In this document: piece by piece, positions 34,182 through 42,984 of the stretch | How positions within the stretch are numbered: position 1 is the first letter of the stretch | Layout: each line of letters opens with the position of its first letter | DNA from: Bacteroidota bacterium | Lineage (GTDB): Bacteria; Bacteroidota; Bacteroidia; Flavobacteriales_D; Crocinitomicaceae | Direction: 5' to 3' | DNA length: 64,000 nt | Assembly (NCBI GenBank): GCA_006226425.1 | Contig: SBGX01000029.1 | Location: 33,234-97,233 of the forward strand | Program-made: the position numbers and the translations under genes | The notes under the pieces: generated by a model | What the model saw: only the letters and a program-made list of their open reading frames with translations | Told to the model about the DNA's origin: nothing | The model's database searches: none

Positions 34182-37079
34182 TTATTTCTGTTTCCCTTTA
34201 AATGCATAGGTGAGCTTGAATTGGAAGTCAATTCCAGTTTTATAAGTGTTCACCAATTGCCACTCTCCAACATTGACCATGTCTTGCTGATACAATCCGA
34301 TGTTTGTATTCAATAGGTTTCGAAGGACCAATGACAGTGTGAATTGTTCGTTGAATTGGAAGTTCTGTGTATAGTTCAATCGGTAAGTTGGGAAGAGGTA
34401 TTGATCTCCGATCCCCTGGATTCCTAGTGCAAAAAGTGTTTTGGAAGTATAGGAAAGACTCATGGCACCACTGATCTTCAATCCATTCTCCTCTTCTTCA
34501 CCAATCGTTTTTACAAATTGTTTTTTGTATCGCAACATGAGGTTTGCCAAAAGTGGAGAGGCTCCCTGAAGTGGGTGGACCGCATTGGTTGTAAAACCTG
34601 TTTCGTCTCCAACGTCAATACGACTGTACGTGTATGCCAGGTTCCCTACCAAAGACCAGTTTCTCCAGCTAGACTTTTTATCTTTCCCTAGGAAAGCGAG
34701 GCTTTTAACAAACTCAACTTCGGCTCCCCCAAGGATTCCTCCTTTTGTGTTGTCAAAGGAGATGATCTGACCGCTTGCTGAAGGAAGTTGAACCTGTTCG
34801 ATGGGGTTGATCAGTTTTTTACCGAAGGTACCGATGACGAGGTAGTCTGCACTTCGATCTGCATAAATCTCATATCTTAGATCAAGGTTCAAGTTAGATG
34901 CATTTTGCAGTTGACTGTTTCCAACCTGTACCAAACCAATGACCTGAGCCAGGTATTGAAATGGGGCAACTTCAAAGAATTTAGGTCGAATGATCGTTCT
35001 GCTTGCTCCGAAACGCAACTGATGATTTTTGACCGTTTCATACTTCATACTGAGGGAAGGCATAAGATCCAGTCCATTGATGATGTTAACTTCTTTAATA
35101 TTAGCTTGTGTTTGCTTTCTGTTGGAAACGATTTGATCTCCAAGCTCTGCACGCAAGTTAGGGATGAGCTCCAGTTTTTGGTTGATATTCCATTTGGCTC
35201 CCAGATTGGACCCAATGATGCTTTGACCAGCCTGGTATCCGTTCCCCGGGTTGGCGGATTCTTCGATGCGGTACAAATCACTTCGATGATTCTCATTGTT
35301 CAGGTATTGATCCGGATTCATAATGTCGAAGTTGTCCTGAAACTTATCTGCCAAAGGTTTTGCCAGGTAGTTGAATTGACGGAATGAGAAATCCCGGTTC
35401 TTTTGTTTGTAGTCTACTCCAAGGATAAGGTTCAGGCTGCGCAAACTGCTGTCTCCACTTTTAACATCATACACCTGATAATTCAAATCTCCGTGAGCGG
35501 CTAATTCTGTTTCGCGCAATACAGAAAAGAAGCGGTGGGTGTGGTTGGCGTCCAGGGCAAGAAGCGAATAGTGCTCCGTATCTTCCCGATCTTTTGTCAG
35601 TGCACTGATTTGTTTTCGGTCTGGAATCAGGTTGCGGGTCAAGCTGTAGGATGTCCCCCAATTGGCCTGGAGTTTACTTTGTTTGTCCAACTCATGTTTT
35701 CCAAGTAACTGGACTACCTGGATATTATTTTGGTCAAAAGTGTTTCTTCGTCCGTAAAGCTCATATCCACCGTCACTGTAGTCTCGGTGATACCCCCATG
35801 ATTGACTGGTTTGGTCACTTACATTATTAATGTACAGGTAATTCAGGTTCAATTGGTTCTTTTTGTTCAGATCAACCAGGAAGGAAGCCAGTCCGACACT
35901 TGAAACGTTAAACGATTCGTCCTTCCGGTCAAAATTGTATTCAAGTTTGTTTTGAGCGTTGAAGTATCTGGATGTTCCGTTCTTGATACTGTATCCCGAA
36001 CTGTGTGAAACCATCGTCAAAAATCCGAATCCAAAATCTGAATTTTCCTTTTTTGATTTAAAATAGTTTCCACCTTCGAAACGAAAATTACTTCCGGGCA
36101 ATGCTTTTTTACGAATAACATTGAAGTTTTGGCTGAAATCGTTTCCATTGACACTCTCTTGCGAATAGTAAAGCCCGTTTTTATAAATGTTATCTGCCCG
36201 GTTCAATGAAGTAGTGACCACTCCATCTGGGATAGCACGTGTTCCATCGTCATAACCAAAGAAATCAAATTTCCCTCCCTGGTAACTGTTAAACTCTTTT
36301 CCGGTAACAATTGTGTTAAAGCTCGATCCCAGACTAAATTTAAAAACAGGATTTTTATAGACTTTTTTGGTTCGAATATTAATGGCACCACCGGCAAAAT
36401 CTCCATATAGGTTGGGAGCCAACATTTTTGATACATCCAGAACCTCAATGATCGAGGTTGGAATGATGTCCATAGGCATGACTCTCAATTCCGGGCTGGA
36501 GGACACGAGAGGAAGTCCATTTAAAAAGGCGGTGTTGTATCGATCTCCCAGTCCACGCACGAAAATGGTTCCACTGCTTTGAGCCGCAGATACTCCAGAC
36601 ATCTTTGACAGAACCTCCTTGGTATCGCTTGAACCGTTTTGAGCAATTTGCTCGGCATTTACAGAAGTTTTTACTCCATCGTCTTCCTTAATCTCGTCAA
36701 CCAACATCTTATCTGAGGTACGGCTTAACTTTCCAACAACAATCACTTCTTTTTGGTCCTGAACAGGTGATTCCAAAATGATGTCAATCTCTTTCGTCTC
36801 TCCGGCACCGATTACCAAATCCTGAACTTGCTCTTTGAGTCCGGTGGCTGAAAAACGCAGTTTGTAGGTTCCGGCAGGAATTTGCATTTGATACAAACCA
36901 TCGAAGTCTGTTCTGGTTCCTTTCAATACTTTCATTTGCGCATCCAGTATGACAACCGTTGCAGAAAATACCGCTTCAGTTCCCTGGGCTTTTTGTTCCT
37001 TCACAGTACCCTTGATTTCCTGAGCAAACAAACTCATTGGAAGTAAAAAGAGGGCGAAAATGCTGTTCAAAAATTTCAT
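34182..37079 (-). CDS. TonB-dependent receptor with carboxypeptidase-regulatory-like domain
   Basis: 965 residues from the ATG at 37079; an ATG four codons upstream would add MVLI before the signal peptide (MKFLNSIFALFLLPMSLFAQ). A carboxypeptidase-regulatory-like domain (GTYKLRFSATGLKEQV) is followed by a plug (QNGSSDTKEVLSKMSGVSAAQSSGTIFVRGLGDRYNTAFLNGLPL, GDFAGGAINIRTKK) and a beta-barrel ending in a C-terminal aromatic-rich strand. It shares a divergent 200-bp region with the OmpR-type regulator gene and is followed by the lipoprotein gene. The three, near a phosphate transporter, suggest uptake of a phosphate-containing compound. Confidence 0.88.
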   Translation of the reverse strand: MKFLNSIFALFLLPMSLFAQEIKGTVKEQKAQGTEAVFSATVVILDAQMKVLKGTRTDFDGLYQMQIPAGTYKLRFSATGLKEQVQDLVIGAGETKEIDIILESPVQDQKEVIVVGKLSRTSDKMLVDEIKEDDGVKTSVNAEQIAQNGSSDTKEVLSKMSGVSAAQSSGTIFVRGLGDRYNTAFLNGLPLVSSSPELRVMPMDIIPTSIIEVLDVSKMLAPNLYGDFAGGAINIRTKKVYKNPVFKFSLGSSFNTIVTGKEFNSYQGGKFDFFGYDDGTRAIPDGVVTTSLNRADNIYKNGLYYSQESVNGNDFSQNFNVIRKKALPGSNFRFEGGNYFKSKKENSDFGFGFLTMVSHSSGYSIKNGTSRYFNAQNKLEYNFDRKDESFNVSSVGLASFLVDLNKKNQLNLNYLYINNVSDQTSQSWGYHRDYSDGGYELYGRRNTFDQNNIQVVQLLGKHELDKQSKLQANWGTSYSLTRNLIPDRKQISALTKDREDTEHYSLLALDANHTHRFFSVLRETELAAHGDLNYQVYDVKSGDSSLRSLNLILGVDYKQKNRDFSFRQFNYLAKPLADKFQDNFDIMNPDQYLNNENHRSDLYRIEESANPGNGYQAGQSIIGSNLGAKWNINQKLELIPNLRAELGDQIVSNRKQTQANIKEVNIINGLDLMPSLSMKYETVKNHQLRFGASRTIIRPKFFEVAPFQYLAQVIGLVQVGNSQLQNASNLNLDLRYEIYADRSADYLVIGTFGKKLINPIEQVQLPSASGQIISFDNTKGGILGGAEVEFVKSLAFLGKDKKSSWRNWSLVGNLAYTYSRIDVGDETGFTTNAVHPLQGASPLLANLMLRYKKQFVKTIGEEEENGLKISGAMSLSYTSKTLFALGIQGIGDQYLFPTYRLNYTQNFQFNEQFTLSLVLRNLLNTNIGLYQQDMVNVGEWQLVNTYKTGIDFQFKLTYAFKGKQK

Positions 37080-37106
37080 AATCAAGACCATTTAATAATG
37101 ATGCTG

Positions 37107-37114
37107 CAAAATTA
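37107..37114 (-). promoter_or_regulatory. -7 element for the TonB receptor gene
   Basis: The minus strand reads TAATTTTG (TAnnTTTG), 27 nt before the ATG. No -33 TTTG is seen, which fits a promoter needing an activator. The motif at 37175-37188 lies 60 nt upstream. Confidence 0.5.
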
Positions 37115-37174
37115 TTTTGATTCGTGATTTGCACGCCCTAATACGGTTTACTAAACTGTTATTGTTTCTTAATT

Positions 37175-37188
37175 TTAACTTAACATTG
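37175..37188 (+). promoter_or_regulatory. TTAACTTAACATTG motif, site 2
   Basis: TTAACTTAACATTG on the plus strand in the region between the divergent TonB receptor and regulator genes. It ends 59 nt before the regulator's -7 element and starts 60 nt before the receptor's. Identical in all 14 bases to site 1. Confidence 0.45.
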
Positions 37189-37247
37189 GAAAGAATAAAT
37201 TAATTTAAGCTTAAGGTCAATTGAAGGGATGATGCATGGCATAGCGC

Positions 37248-37255
37248 TAACTTTG
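37248..37255 (+). promoter_or_regulatory. -7 element for the PhoB/PhoR-like operon
   Basis: TAACTTTG (TAnnTTTG) lies 31 nt before the ATG at 37287. No TTTG at -33 spacing. Confidence 0.5.
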
Positions 37256-37286
37256 AGTCATCGAAGTTCTTAAAGAAGATGTGACC

Positions 37287-37973
37287 ATGAAATACCGGAT
37301 TTTACTTGTCGATGACGAAAAGGATATCCTTGATTTTTTAGCTTACAATGTTTCGAAAGCCGGTTATGAAGTGTCTGTTGCGTCCGATGGTGAAGAGGCA
37401 GTTGAGGCTGTGCTAGAGCATAAACCACACTTAATCTTACTGGATTTAATGATGCCCAAAATGGATGGAGTAGAGGCTTGCTATGCAATCAGGGAAAAGG
37501 AACTTGCTTTTCAGCCCATTATCGCATTTTTAACATCACGTGGAGAAGATTACAGCCAGGTGGCTGGATTTGACGCTGGGGCAGATGATTATATCACGAA
37601 GCCAATTCGTCCCAGGTTACTATTAAGTAAAATTGAGGCTTTGCTAAGAAGATTAAATCTGAACCAACAGAGTGAGTCTACAAGTGAAGCAGTTCCGGTT
37701 GAAATTGATCGCGATCGATTTCTGGTCTTCGTCAAGGGGAAGCAACTGGTTTTGCCTAAGAAGGAATTTGAATTGTTGGAGTTCTTGATGACCCGGCCCG
37801 GAAGAGTCTTTAGCCGGGATGAGATTATGCGGGAAGTATGGGGTAAAAATGTAGTGGTTGGAGAAAGAACCGTTGATGTTCATATTCGCAAACTTCGGGA
37901 AAAGCTGGGAGATGATTATATTCGTACTGTGAAAGGGGTGGGCTACACCTTCAGCGCAGATGAAAAACAGTAA
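37287..37973 (+). CDS. OmpR-family response regulator, PhoB-like
   Basis: 228 residues from the ATG at 37287; a GTG two codons earlier is less likely. The receiver domain has the acidic pair in LLVDDEKDI, phospho-acceptor Asp53 in LILLDLMMPKMDG, and Lys in YITKPI. A winged-helix DNA-binding domain follows (LPKKEFELLEFL, REVWGKNVVVGERTVDVHIRKLREKLG, IRTVKGVGYTF). The kinase gene overlaps its end by 14 nt. Neighbouring phosphate transporter and receptor genes make a PhoB role probable; this is inference. Its own promoter region carries the TTAAC motif. Confidence 0.85.
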   Translation: MKYRILLVDDEKDILDFLAYNVSKAGYEVSVASDGEEAVEAVLEHKPHLILLDLMMPKMDGVEACYAIREKELAFQPIIAFLTSRGEDYSQVAGFDAGADDYITKPIRPRLLLSKIEALLRRLNLNQQSESTSEAVPVEIDRDRFLVFVKGKQLVLPKKEFELLEFLMTRPGRVFSRDEIMREVWGKNVVVGERTVDVHIRKLREKLGDDYIRTVKGVGYTFSADEKQ

Positions 37974-39045
37974 ACCCGTATATTTTGTCATAGGAGGAAG
38001 TGCGATCATTTTTGTGATGGCATTACTGATTCTGTTGGTGATTGATTACCGGCTGGTCGATCTGCCTTTTTGGCTGGTTCTAAGTTTGCCGTTTGTTCTG
38101 GGAGTTAGTGCCTTTTTTATCTTTTACATTTTCGTGGAACGCTTTGTCAACGAACGTTTACGAATTATTTATCGATCTATCCGAAAAGGGAAATTCACGA
38201 ACAAGGAACGAGAACATTTGCCCCTGACGAATGATATTTTTCAGAAGGTGGAAGCCGAAACAAGGGCCTGGGCGCAGGAACAGTCAGCGCAAATTTCGAG
38301 ATTGAAGGAACAGGAGAAGTTTCGTCGGGAATTTTTGGGGAATCTGGCGCATGAGCTGAAAACACCGTTATTTTCGATCCAGGGTTATATTCTGACCTTG
38401 CTGGATGGAGGACTCGAAGACGAAGAAGTCAATCGAAAATTTTTGGAAAAAGCCTCCCTATCCATTGACCGGATGGTGAACCTCCTGGTGGATTTGGATT
38501 CAATTACCAAGATGGAGATTAGTGGACTGCGCCTCGATATGGTGGATTTTGACATCAAGGAATCGGTAGACAAGATCTTTGAATCATTGGAATTAAAGGC
38601 TTCCGAAAAAAATATTCAGCTGCTTTTTTCGAAGGATTATTCAGATGTGTTGGTCCACGGAGATCAGGCCAAAATAGAACAGGTGTTACTTAACCTGATT
38701 GCCAATTCGATCTATTATGGAAATGAAGGAGGAACTACCAAGGTACGTTTCTTTGAAATGAATGACCTGGTGTTGATAGAAATCTCGGATGACGGTCCGG
38801 GGATTGATCAGGAACATTTACCGAGATTATTTGAGCGTTTTTACCGGGTTGAGAAAAGTCGAACCAGAAATGAAGGAGGCTCCGGACTGGGATTGGCCAT
38901 TTCCAAACACATTATTGAAGCTCATAGACAAACATTAAGTGTGAGAAGCTCTGTTGGACTAGGAAGTACTTTTGCCTTTAGCCTGGATAAGGCTGGAAGC
39001 AGAAGCGAACGCCTGGTAACGAGTAGGGGAGTTAAGATCAGGTAG
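37960..39045 (+). CDS. sensor histidine kinase, PhoR-like
   Basis: 361 residues. Two membrane helices at about 5-27 and 34-57 are joined by only a few residues, so there is almost no periplasmic sensor, as in PhoR kinases that sense through the transporter complex. The HisKA box has His131 in NLAHELKTP. The ATPase domain shows LLNLIANSI (N box), ISDDGPGI (G1), FERFYRV (F) and GGSGLGLAI (G2). It is coupled to the regulator gene by a 14-nt overlap. Its 3' end overlaps the converging GT28-like gene by 8 nt. Confidence 0.87.
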   Translation: MKNSKPVYFVIGGSAIIFVMALLILLVIDYRLVDLPFWLVLSLPFVLGVSAFFIFYIFVERFVNERLRIIYRSIRKGKFTNKEREHLPLTNDIFQKVEAETRAWAQEQSAQISRLKEQEKFRREFLGNLAHELKTPLFSIQGYILTLLDGGLEDEEVNRKFLEKASLSIDRMVNLLVDLDSITKMEISGLRLDMVDFDIKESVDKIFESLELKASEKNIQLLFSKDYSDVLVHGDQAKIEQVLLNLIANSIYYGNEGGTTKVRFFEMNDLVLIEISDDGPGIDQEHLPRLFERFYRVEKSRTRNEGGSGLGLAISKHIIEAHRQTLSVRSSVGLGSTFAFSLDKAGSRSERLVTSRGVKIR

Positions 39046-40000
39046 TTGGATTTCGGAATTCGAATTGATCATCTGCCTGAAGATGTTGCGCCAGGTAAAG
39101 CTGTTCATACTGACCTTTGGTTGGGAAGAGAATACCCTTATTTCCCGTTTTTTTCAAATCCATTAAGGTAGAATAGCCTGCCCTGGAAATGACTGTATTT
39201 GTCCGTGCAAACAGCAGGTCATTTGTGATGGGGTCGTTATTGGGGAAGCAGTCAAAATCTGATTTTGGAATTTCAAGGTGCGGAGGGTAGAGAAGAGCTA
39301 CTTTTGAACCGTGAGCAGCAAAATCGCGACACATCTGATCTAAGAATTGCTGTGCATAAGGGTCCGGTCCGCTCACGACGATCAGGTATTCATAATCGGG
39401 CAACTCTTGACCTTGGGAATTGCACTGGTCATCTAACCTGGATTGCCAGCCAATGTAAAATATTTTTGGGTGGTCAATTTTGGAACTGAGTCGTCCGGCC
39501 AAAGAATCAATCGGATTGTCCAGCACCCATAATTCATCAAAATTTTTGAGTTGGCGTTCATGCCATTGCTGTACCCAAAATAGGAGTTTGGAAATGGGAA
39601 GTTGAAGTTGGTGCGTGACGAAAACACTTTTGATCTCCGGGTGAAAAAAGCCATACCGATGATCGGAAATAATGAGGTCTGGCTCGAGCTCATCACAAAT
39701 GTGAGCCAGTTGCTTTTTTTCCTCATCTATAGTTTGTACAAAATCCTTCCGACTTCGCAAGAGGTCTTTGATCCATTTTCCCTTTCCTTCAAACTTGAAA
39801 TGATAGGGTTTTAAGTCAACGTATTTAAGCTCGGGGAAGTAAGATTTGAAGAAAGCCTGTTGCTTTTCACTGGCAGCAATGATCACTTCATTTTCAGCTT
39901 CCAGTTTCTTAATAATCGCAACACTACGGGTGACATGTCCCAGGCCCCAGTTCAGAGAGGCTACGACAATTTTTTTATTTCTGATGAACGCAGGGTTCAT
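39038..40000 (-). CDS. glycosyltransferase-family-28-like protein
   Basis: 320 residues, GT-B fold. The N-terminus has SLNWGLGHVTRSVAIIKKL, the glycine-rich GxGHxxR loop of MurG-like enzymes. The C-terminal part has ARTNTVISRAGYSTLMDLKKTGNKGILFPTKGQYEQLYLAQHL, matching the donor-binding region of GT28. Acceptor not known; MurG itself is longer and has other motifs. It is a single gene converging on the kinase gene and 72 bp from trmB. Confidence 0.75.
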   Translation of the reverse strand: MNPAFIRNKKIVVASLNWGLGHVTRSVAIIKKLEAENEVIIAASEKQQAFFKSYFPELKYVDLKPYHFKFEGKGKWIKDLLRSRKDFVQTIDEEKKQLAHICDELEPDLIISDHRYGFFHPEIKSVFVTHQLQLPISKLLFWVQQWHERQLKNFDELWVLDNPIDSLAGRLSSKIDHPKIFYIGWQSRLDDQCNSQGQELPDYEYLIVVSGPDPYAQQFLDQMCRDFAAHGSKVALLYPPHLEIPKSDFDCFPNNDPITNDLLFARTNTVISRAGYSTLMDLKKTGNKGILFPTKGQYEQLYLAQHLQADDQFEFRNPTT

Positions 40001-40055
40001 TGCTTTCCGATTGTTTAAAGATACATTAAATTTCCGAAGAATTGGAACTAAGGCC

Positions 40056-40063
40056 TATCTTTG
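40056..40063 (+). promoter_or_regulatory. -7 element for trmB
   Basis: TATCTTTG (TAnnTTTG) with its last G 10 nt before the trmB ATG; the predicted leader is about 3 nt. Confidence 0.4.
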
Positions 40064-40072
40064 TGCCCGGTT

Positions 40073-40753
40073 ATGGCGAAGAATAAGTTACGAAGGTTCA
40101 GGGAAATGGAAGATTTTCCGAATTGTTTACAACCGGAACTCAGTCCGCAAGGAGTGGGAGATTTTGAGTTTCGGGGAAAATGGAGATCGGATTATTTCAA
40201 AAATGATCATCCGATCGTTTTGGAGTTGGGTTGTGGAAAAGGAGAGTATGCCGTTGGACTTGCCAGAAAGTATCCGAACAAAAACTTCATTGGAGTGGAC
40301 ATTAAGGGGGCCCGTATGTGGGTTGGTGCTAGGGAAGCTCTGGAGGAAAATTTGAACAATGTTTCTTTTCTTCGAACCAAGATCGATTTTATTGCCCAGT
40401 TTTTTGAGCCGAATGAGGTGGATGAAATTTGGTTGACTTTTTCTGACCCCCAGCCGGCAAAACCAAGAAAACGACTCACTTCCAGGTTATTTATTGAGCG
40501 ATATATGAAGTTGCTCAAACCGGGAGGAGTGATTCATTTGAAAACAGATAGTGATTTGTTGTTTGAATCGACGCTGGAACAGATCGAAGAGCATGCTTAC
40601 CCATTGCTAGAATGTAGTTGGGATCTTTACGGTGAACTTCCGGAAGACCTGGATGAAACCACCAGAGAAATTCTGGAAATCAAGACGCACTATGAGCAGT
40701 TATTTACAGCTCGTGGATCAGTGATTAAATATCTTCGATTTCAGATACACTAG
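40073..40753 (+). CDS. trmB: tRNA (guanine-N7-)-methyltransferase
   Basis: 226 residues from the ATG at 40073; a TTG at 40061 would add four residues. TrmB places the m7G46 mark on tRNAs. The SAM-binding motif is VLELGCGKGEYAVGLA, and the family signatures NFIGVDIKGARMW, WLTFSDPQPAKPRKRLTS and HLKTDSD are clear. The stop overlaps the converging phosphate transporter gene by 4 nt. It is unrelated to the phosphate genes around it. Confidence 0.95.
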   Translation: MAKNKLRRFREMEDFPNCLQPELSPQGVGDFEFRGKWRSDYFKNDHPIVLELGCGKGEYAVGLARKYPNKNFIGVDIKGARMWVGAREALEENLNNVSFLRTKIDFIAQFFEPNEVDEIWLTFSDPQPAKPRKRLTSRLFIERYMKLLKPGGVIHLKTDSDLLFESTLEQIEEHAYPLLECSWDLYGELPEDLDETTREILEIKTHYEQLFTARGSVIKYLRFQIH

Positions 40754-42210
40754 AGAATCCAGGAGATGAGGTAGTAGATTCCGGCGGCCAACAGGGCACT
40801 TACCGGAATGGTAAGAATCCAGGCCCATAAAAGGTTAATCGTTACTCCCCAGCGAACGGCACTTAGACGTTTGGTTGCACCCACCCCAATGATTGATCCG
40901 GTAATCGTATGTGTAGTGGAAACAGGAATTCCCAATTGAGAAACTGTGAAAAGCGTTAGTGCCCCTGCCGTTTCGGCACAGACTCCTTCCAAAGGAGTTA
41001 CCTTGGTGATTTTAGTACCCATGGTTTTCACAATTTTCCATCCCCCCATCAGCGTACCGATCCCAATCGCAATGTAACAGGAAATGGCAATCCAGAAAGG
41101 CATGGTATCGGAATGAACTTTGGTTTTTAATTTGTGATGGGCTTTCAGTTCTCCTCGTTCAACATAAGCTAGAAAAGCGCCCGCCTGACTATACTTCTTG
41201 TTCAATTTGTTGTCCGAGAAGATTAATTCATTGGTAGAGGCATCAAAAACATCTTTTCCTTCCGTATAAACGTGAATTTTCTCTCCTTTTTGATGATGCT
41301 CACTATTTTTCGGATATTCAGGCTTAAACGTTCGTTTTCGACCATGGTCATCAATGTATGTCAACTGGATCATCTCTGTGATCGCCAGTTGTTTCGGAAC
41401 CTGGTCTTGCTGGTTGTTATCACGCATATAACTTCCGTAAACCATGCAGGCCGCACAAATGATTCCCATCACTTTTTGAGAATCTGCACCACCGTGACCA
41501 AGTGAAAAGGCTGCTGAAGACAATAATTGTAATCGTTTATACATGTTCGATTCTTTCAGGGCAGTTTGTCTTTTGCCGTGAACAATTTGATACCAGGTAT
41601 ATGTGGCAACAAAGATTAGAAGCATTGTACCGATGATATAGATCATGATCGGTTTCATGTCCATAAATTCGATCATGTAGTACATGAAATACATGGTGAT
41701 CCCCGAAAGGAGGAGAATCCAAAGCATTTTTTTGATAAAACTTCTGCTTATGGTGACGAGAGCAATGATGAATGCGATGATCCCCCCAATCAATGGAGCC
41801 AGGAAGATAAAAAGAATGATTTTGACGATTTCTCCAGAATGGATGACGTCAAAGCCGGCATGCGCAACAGCAGCCCCGGCAAATCCCCCAATCAGTGTAT
41901 GTGAGGAGGAGGAGGGAATTCCCAACCACCAGGTAAGTAAGTTCCAGAAGGTGGCGGCCAGCAAACCGGCCAGGATAACCCATAAACTAATGGCTGAATT
42001 ATCAACTGTTTTGGCAACGGTATTTCCGACGCTCATGTCGAACACCCAAAATGCGATAAAGTTGAAGGAAGCCGCCCAAAGTACTGCTTGAAATGGGGAC
42101 AAAACTTTCGTTGAAACTACAGTCGCAATTGAGTTGGCGGCATCGTGAAAACCATTCACGAGGTCAAAAAGGAGGGCGATAATGATAATGACGATGAGCA
42201 GTGTAAACAT
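40750..42210 (-). CDS. inorganic phosphate transporter, PiT family
   Basis: 486 residues. About ten or more membrane helices carry the inverted PiT repeats: VNGFHDAANSIATVVSTKVLSP near the start and GIPVSTTHTITGSIIGVGATKR near the end, with GIPSSSSHTLIGGFAGAA between. A hydrophilic insert of about 100 residues (about 270-370) is likely cytoplasmic. The protein moves phosphate with a proton or sodium ion. The DUF47 partner gene lies 21 bp upstream in the same direction, the usual pairing. Confidence 0.92.
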   Translation of the reverse strand: MFTLLIVIIIIALLFDLVNGFHDAANSIATVVSTKVLSPFQAVLWAASFNFIAFWVFDMSVGNTVAKTVDNSAISLWVILAGLLAATFWNLLTWWLGIPSSSSHTLIGGFAGAAVAHAGFDVIHSGEIVKIILFIFLAPLIGGIIAFIIALVTISRSFIKKMLWILLLSGITMYFMYYMIEFMDMKPIMIYIIGTMLLIFVATYTWYQIVHGKRQTALKESNMYKRLQLLSSAAFSLGHGGADSQKVMGIICAACMVYGSYMRDNNQQDQVPKQLAITEMIQLTYIDDHGRKRTFKPEYPKNSEHHQKGEKIHVYTEGKDVFDASTNELIFSDNKLNKKYSQAGAFLAYVERGELKAHHKLKTKVHSDTMPFWIAISCYIAIGIGTLMGGWKIVKTMGTKITKVTPLEGVCAETAGALTLFTVSQLGIPVSTTHTITGSIIGVGATKRLSAVRWGVTINLLWAWILTIPVSALLAAGIYYLISWIL

Positions 42211-42231
42211 GCCTGAAGCTTCTCTTTTTAA

Positions 42232-42873
42232 TTAGGCGTATTTGACAACAATGGATTCGATCACATTTCCTGCGTCCTCACATTTATCAGTGGCCAGTTC
42301 CAGAATTTGATAGATTTCTCTTTTCTTGATGAGCGTTTTTGCATCAACGTCCGAATCGAAAAGTTTCTCGATGCTCAGATCAAAAATATCATCTGCCTGG
42401 TTCTCAATACTATTGATTTTGATAACACATTCGACAATTTTCTGTGTATTTTTCAGATTTCGAAGTTCCAAAACAGCTTCATTTACAGCTAAAACAGCAT
42501 CGTAGATCACCGTGGCCATTTTAAGAATTCCCTGGTCGTTAGGATCTACTTTGTAGAAGTTGATGTTTTTTCCGGCGGCATAAATAAAGTCAGCAATATC
42601 ATCCAATGAGGTAGCCAGGCTATGAATATCTTCCCGGTCGAATGGAGTGATGAAGTTTTTACCTAATTCGACAAAAATCTGGTGAGTCAGTTCATCATTT
42701 TGATGTTCCAAATCTTCCATTTCCTTGATGATGGTGTTCCGGACGTTGAAATCCGGTTCATTCACCAGTTGAGTCAATTTTTCCGCTATTTTCTCGATGT
42801 TTTCACCTGCTTTCTCAAATAAAGAGTAGAACACCCGATCTTTTGGCAAAAGAAACTTTAAAATGTTCGCCAT
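42232..42873 (-). CDS. DUF47 (PhoU-like) accessory protein of PiT transporter
   Basis: 213 residues, all helical. The pattern (DREDIHSLATSLDDIADFIYAAGKNI and a second similar helical bundle with NSIENQADDIFDLSIEKLF) is that of the DUF47/Pit accessory family, related to PhoU. It is thought to control the transporter encoded next. It is first of the two-gene unit, which has a well-formed promoter and an upstream TTAAC motif. Confidence 0.9.
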   Translation of the reverse strand: MANILKFLLPKDRVFYSLFEKAGENIEKIAEKLTQLVNEPDFNVRNTIIKEMEDLEHQNDELTHQIFVELGKNFITPFDREDIHSLATSLDDIADFIYAAGKNINFYKVDPNDQGILKMATVIYDAVLAVNEAVLELRNLKNTQKIVECVIKINSIENQADDIFDLSIEKLFDSDVDAKTLIKKREIYQILELATDKCEDAGNVIESIVVKYA

Positions 42874-42892
42874 AAGTAAAAAAAGTTTGAGA

Positions 42893-42922
42893 CAAATTTA
42901 AACGATATACCTTTTAAACAAA
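42893..42922 (-). promoter_or_regulatory. promoter of the DUF47-PiT operon
   Basis: On the minus strand TTTG (42919-42922), an 18-nt spacer and TAAATTTG (42893-42900) give a full -33/-7 Bacteroidota promoter. The predicted start is about 12 nt before the ATG. This is among the best promoter matches in the window. Confidence 0.65.
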
Positions 42923-42939
42923 GGTTCTTCTAAAAGCTT

Positions 42940-42952
42940 AACGTTAAGATAA
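42940..42952 (-). promoter_or_regulatory. TTATCTTAACGTT motif, site 3
   Basis: The minus strand reads TTATCTTAACGTT, 11 of 13 identical to sites 1 and 2, and sits 17 nt upstream of the -33 element of the DUF47-PiT promoter, where an activator would bind. Confidence 0.35.
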
Positions 42953-42984
42953 CTTTAAAAAAGAGCTTTGCTTTTGGGCAGAAA

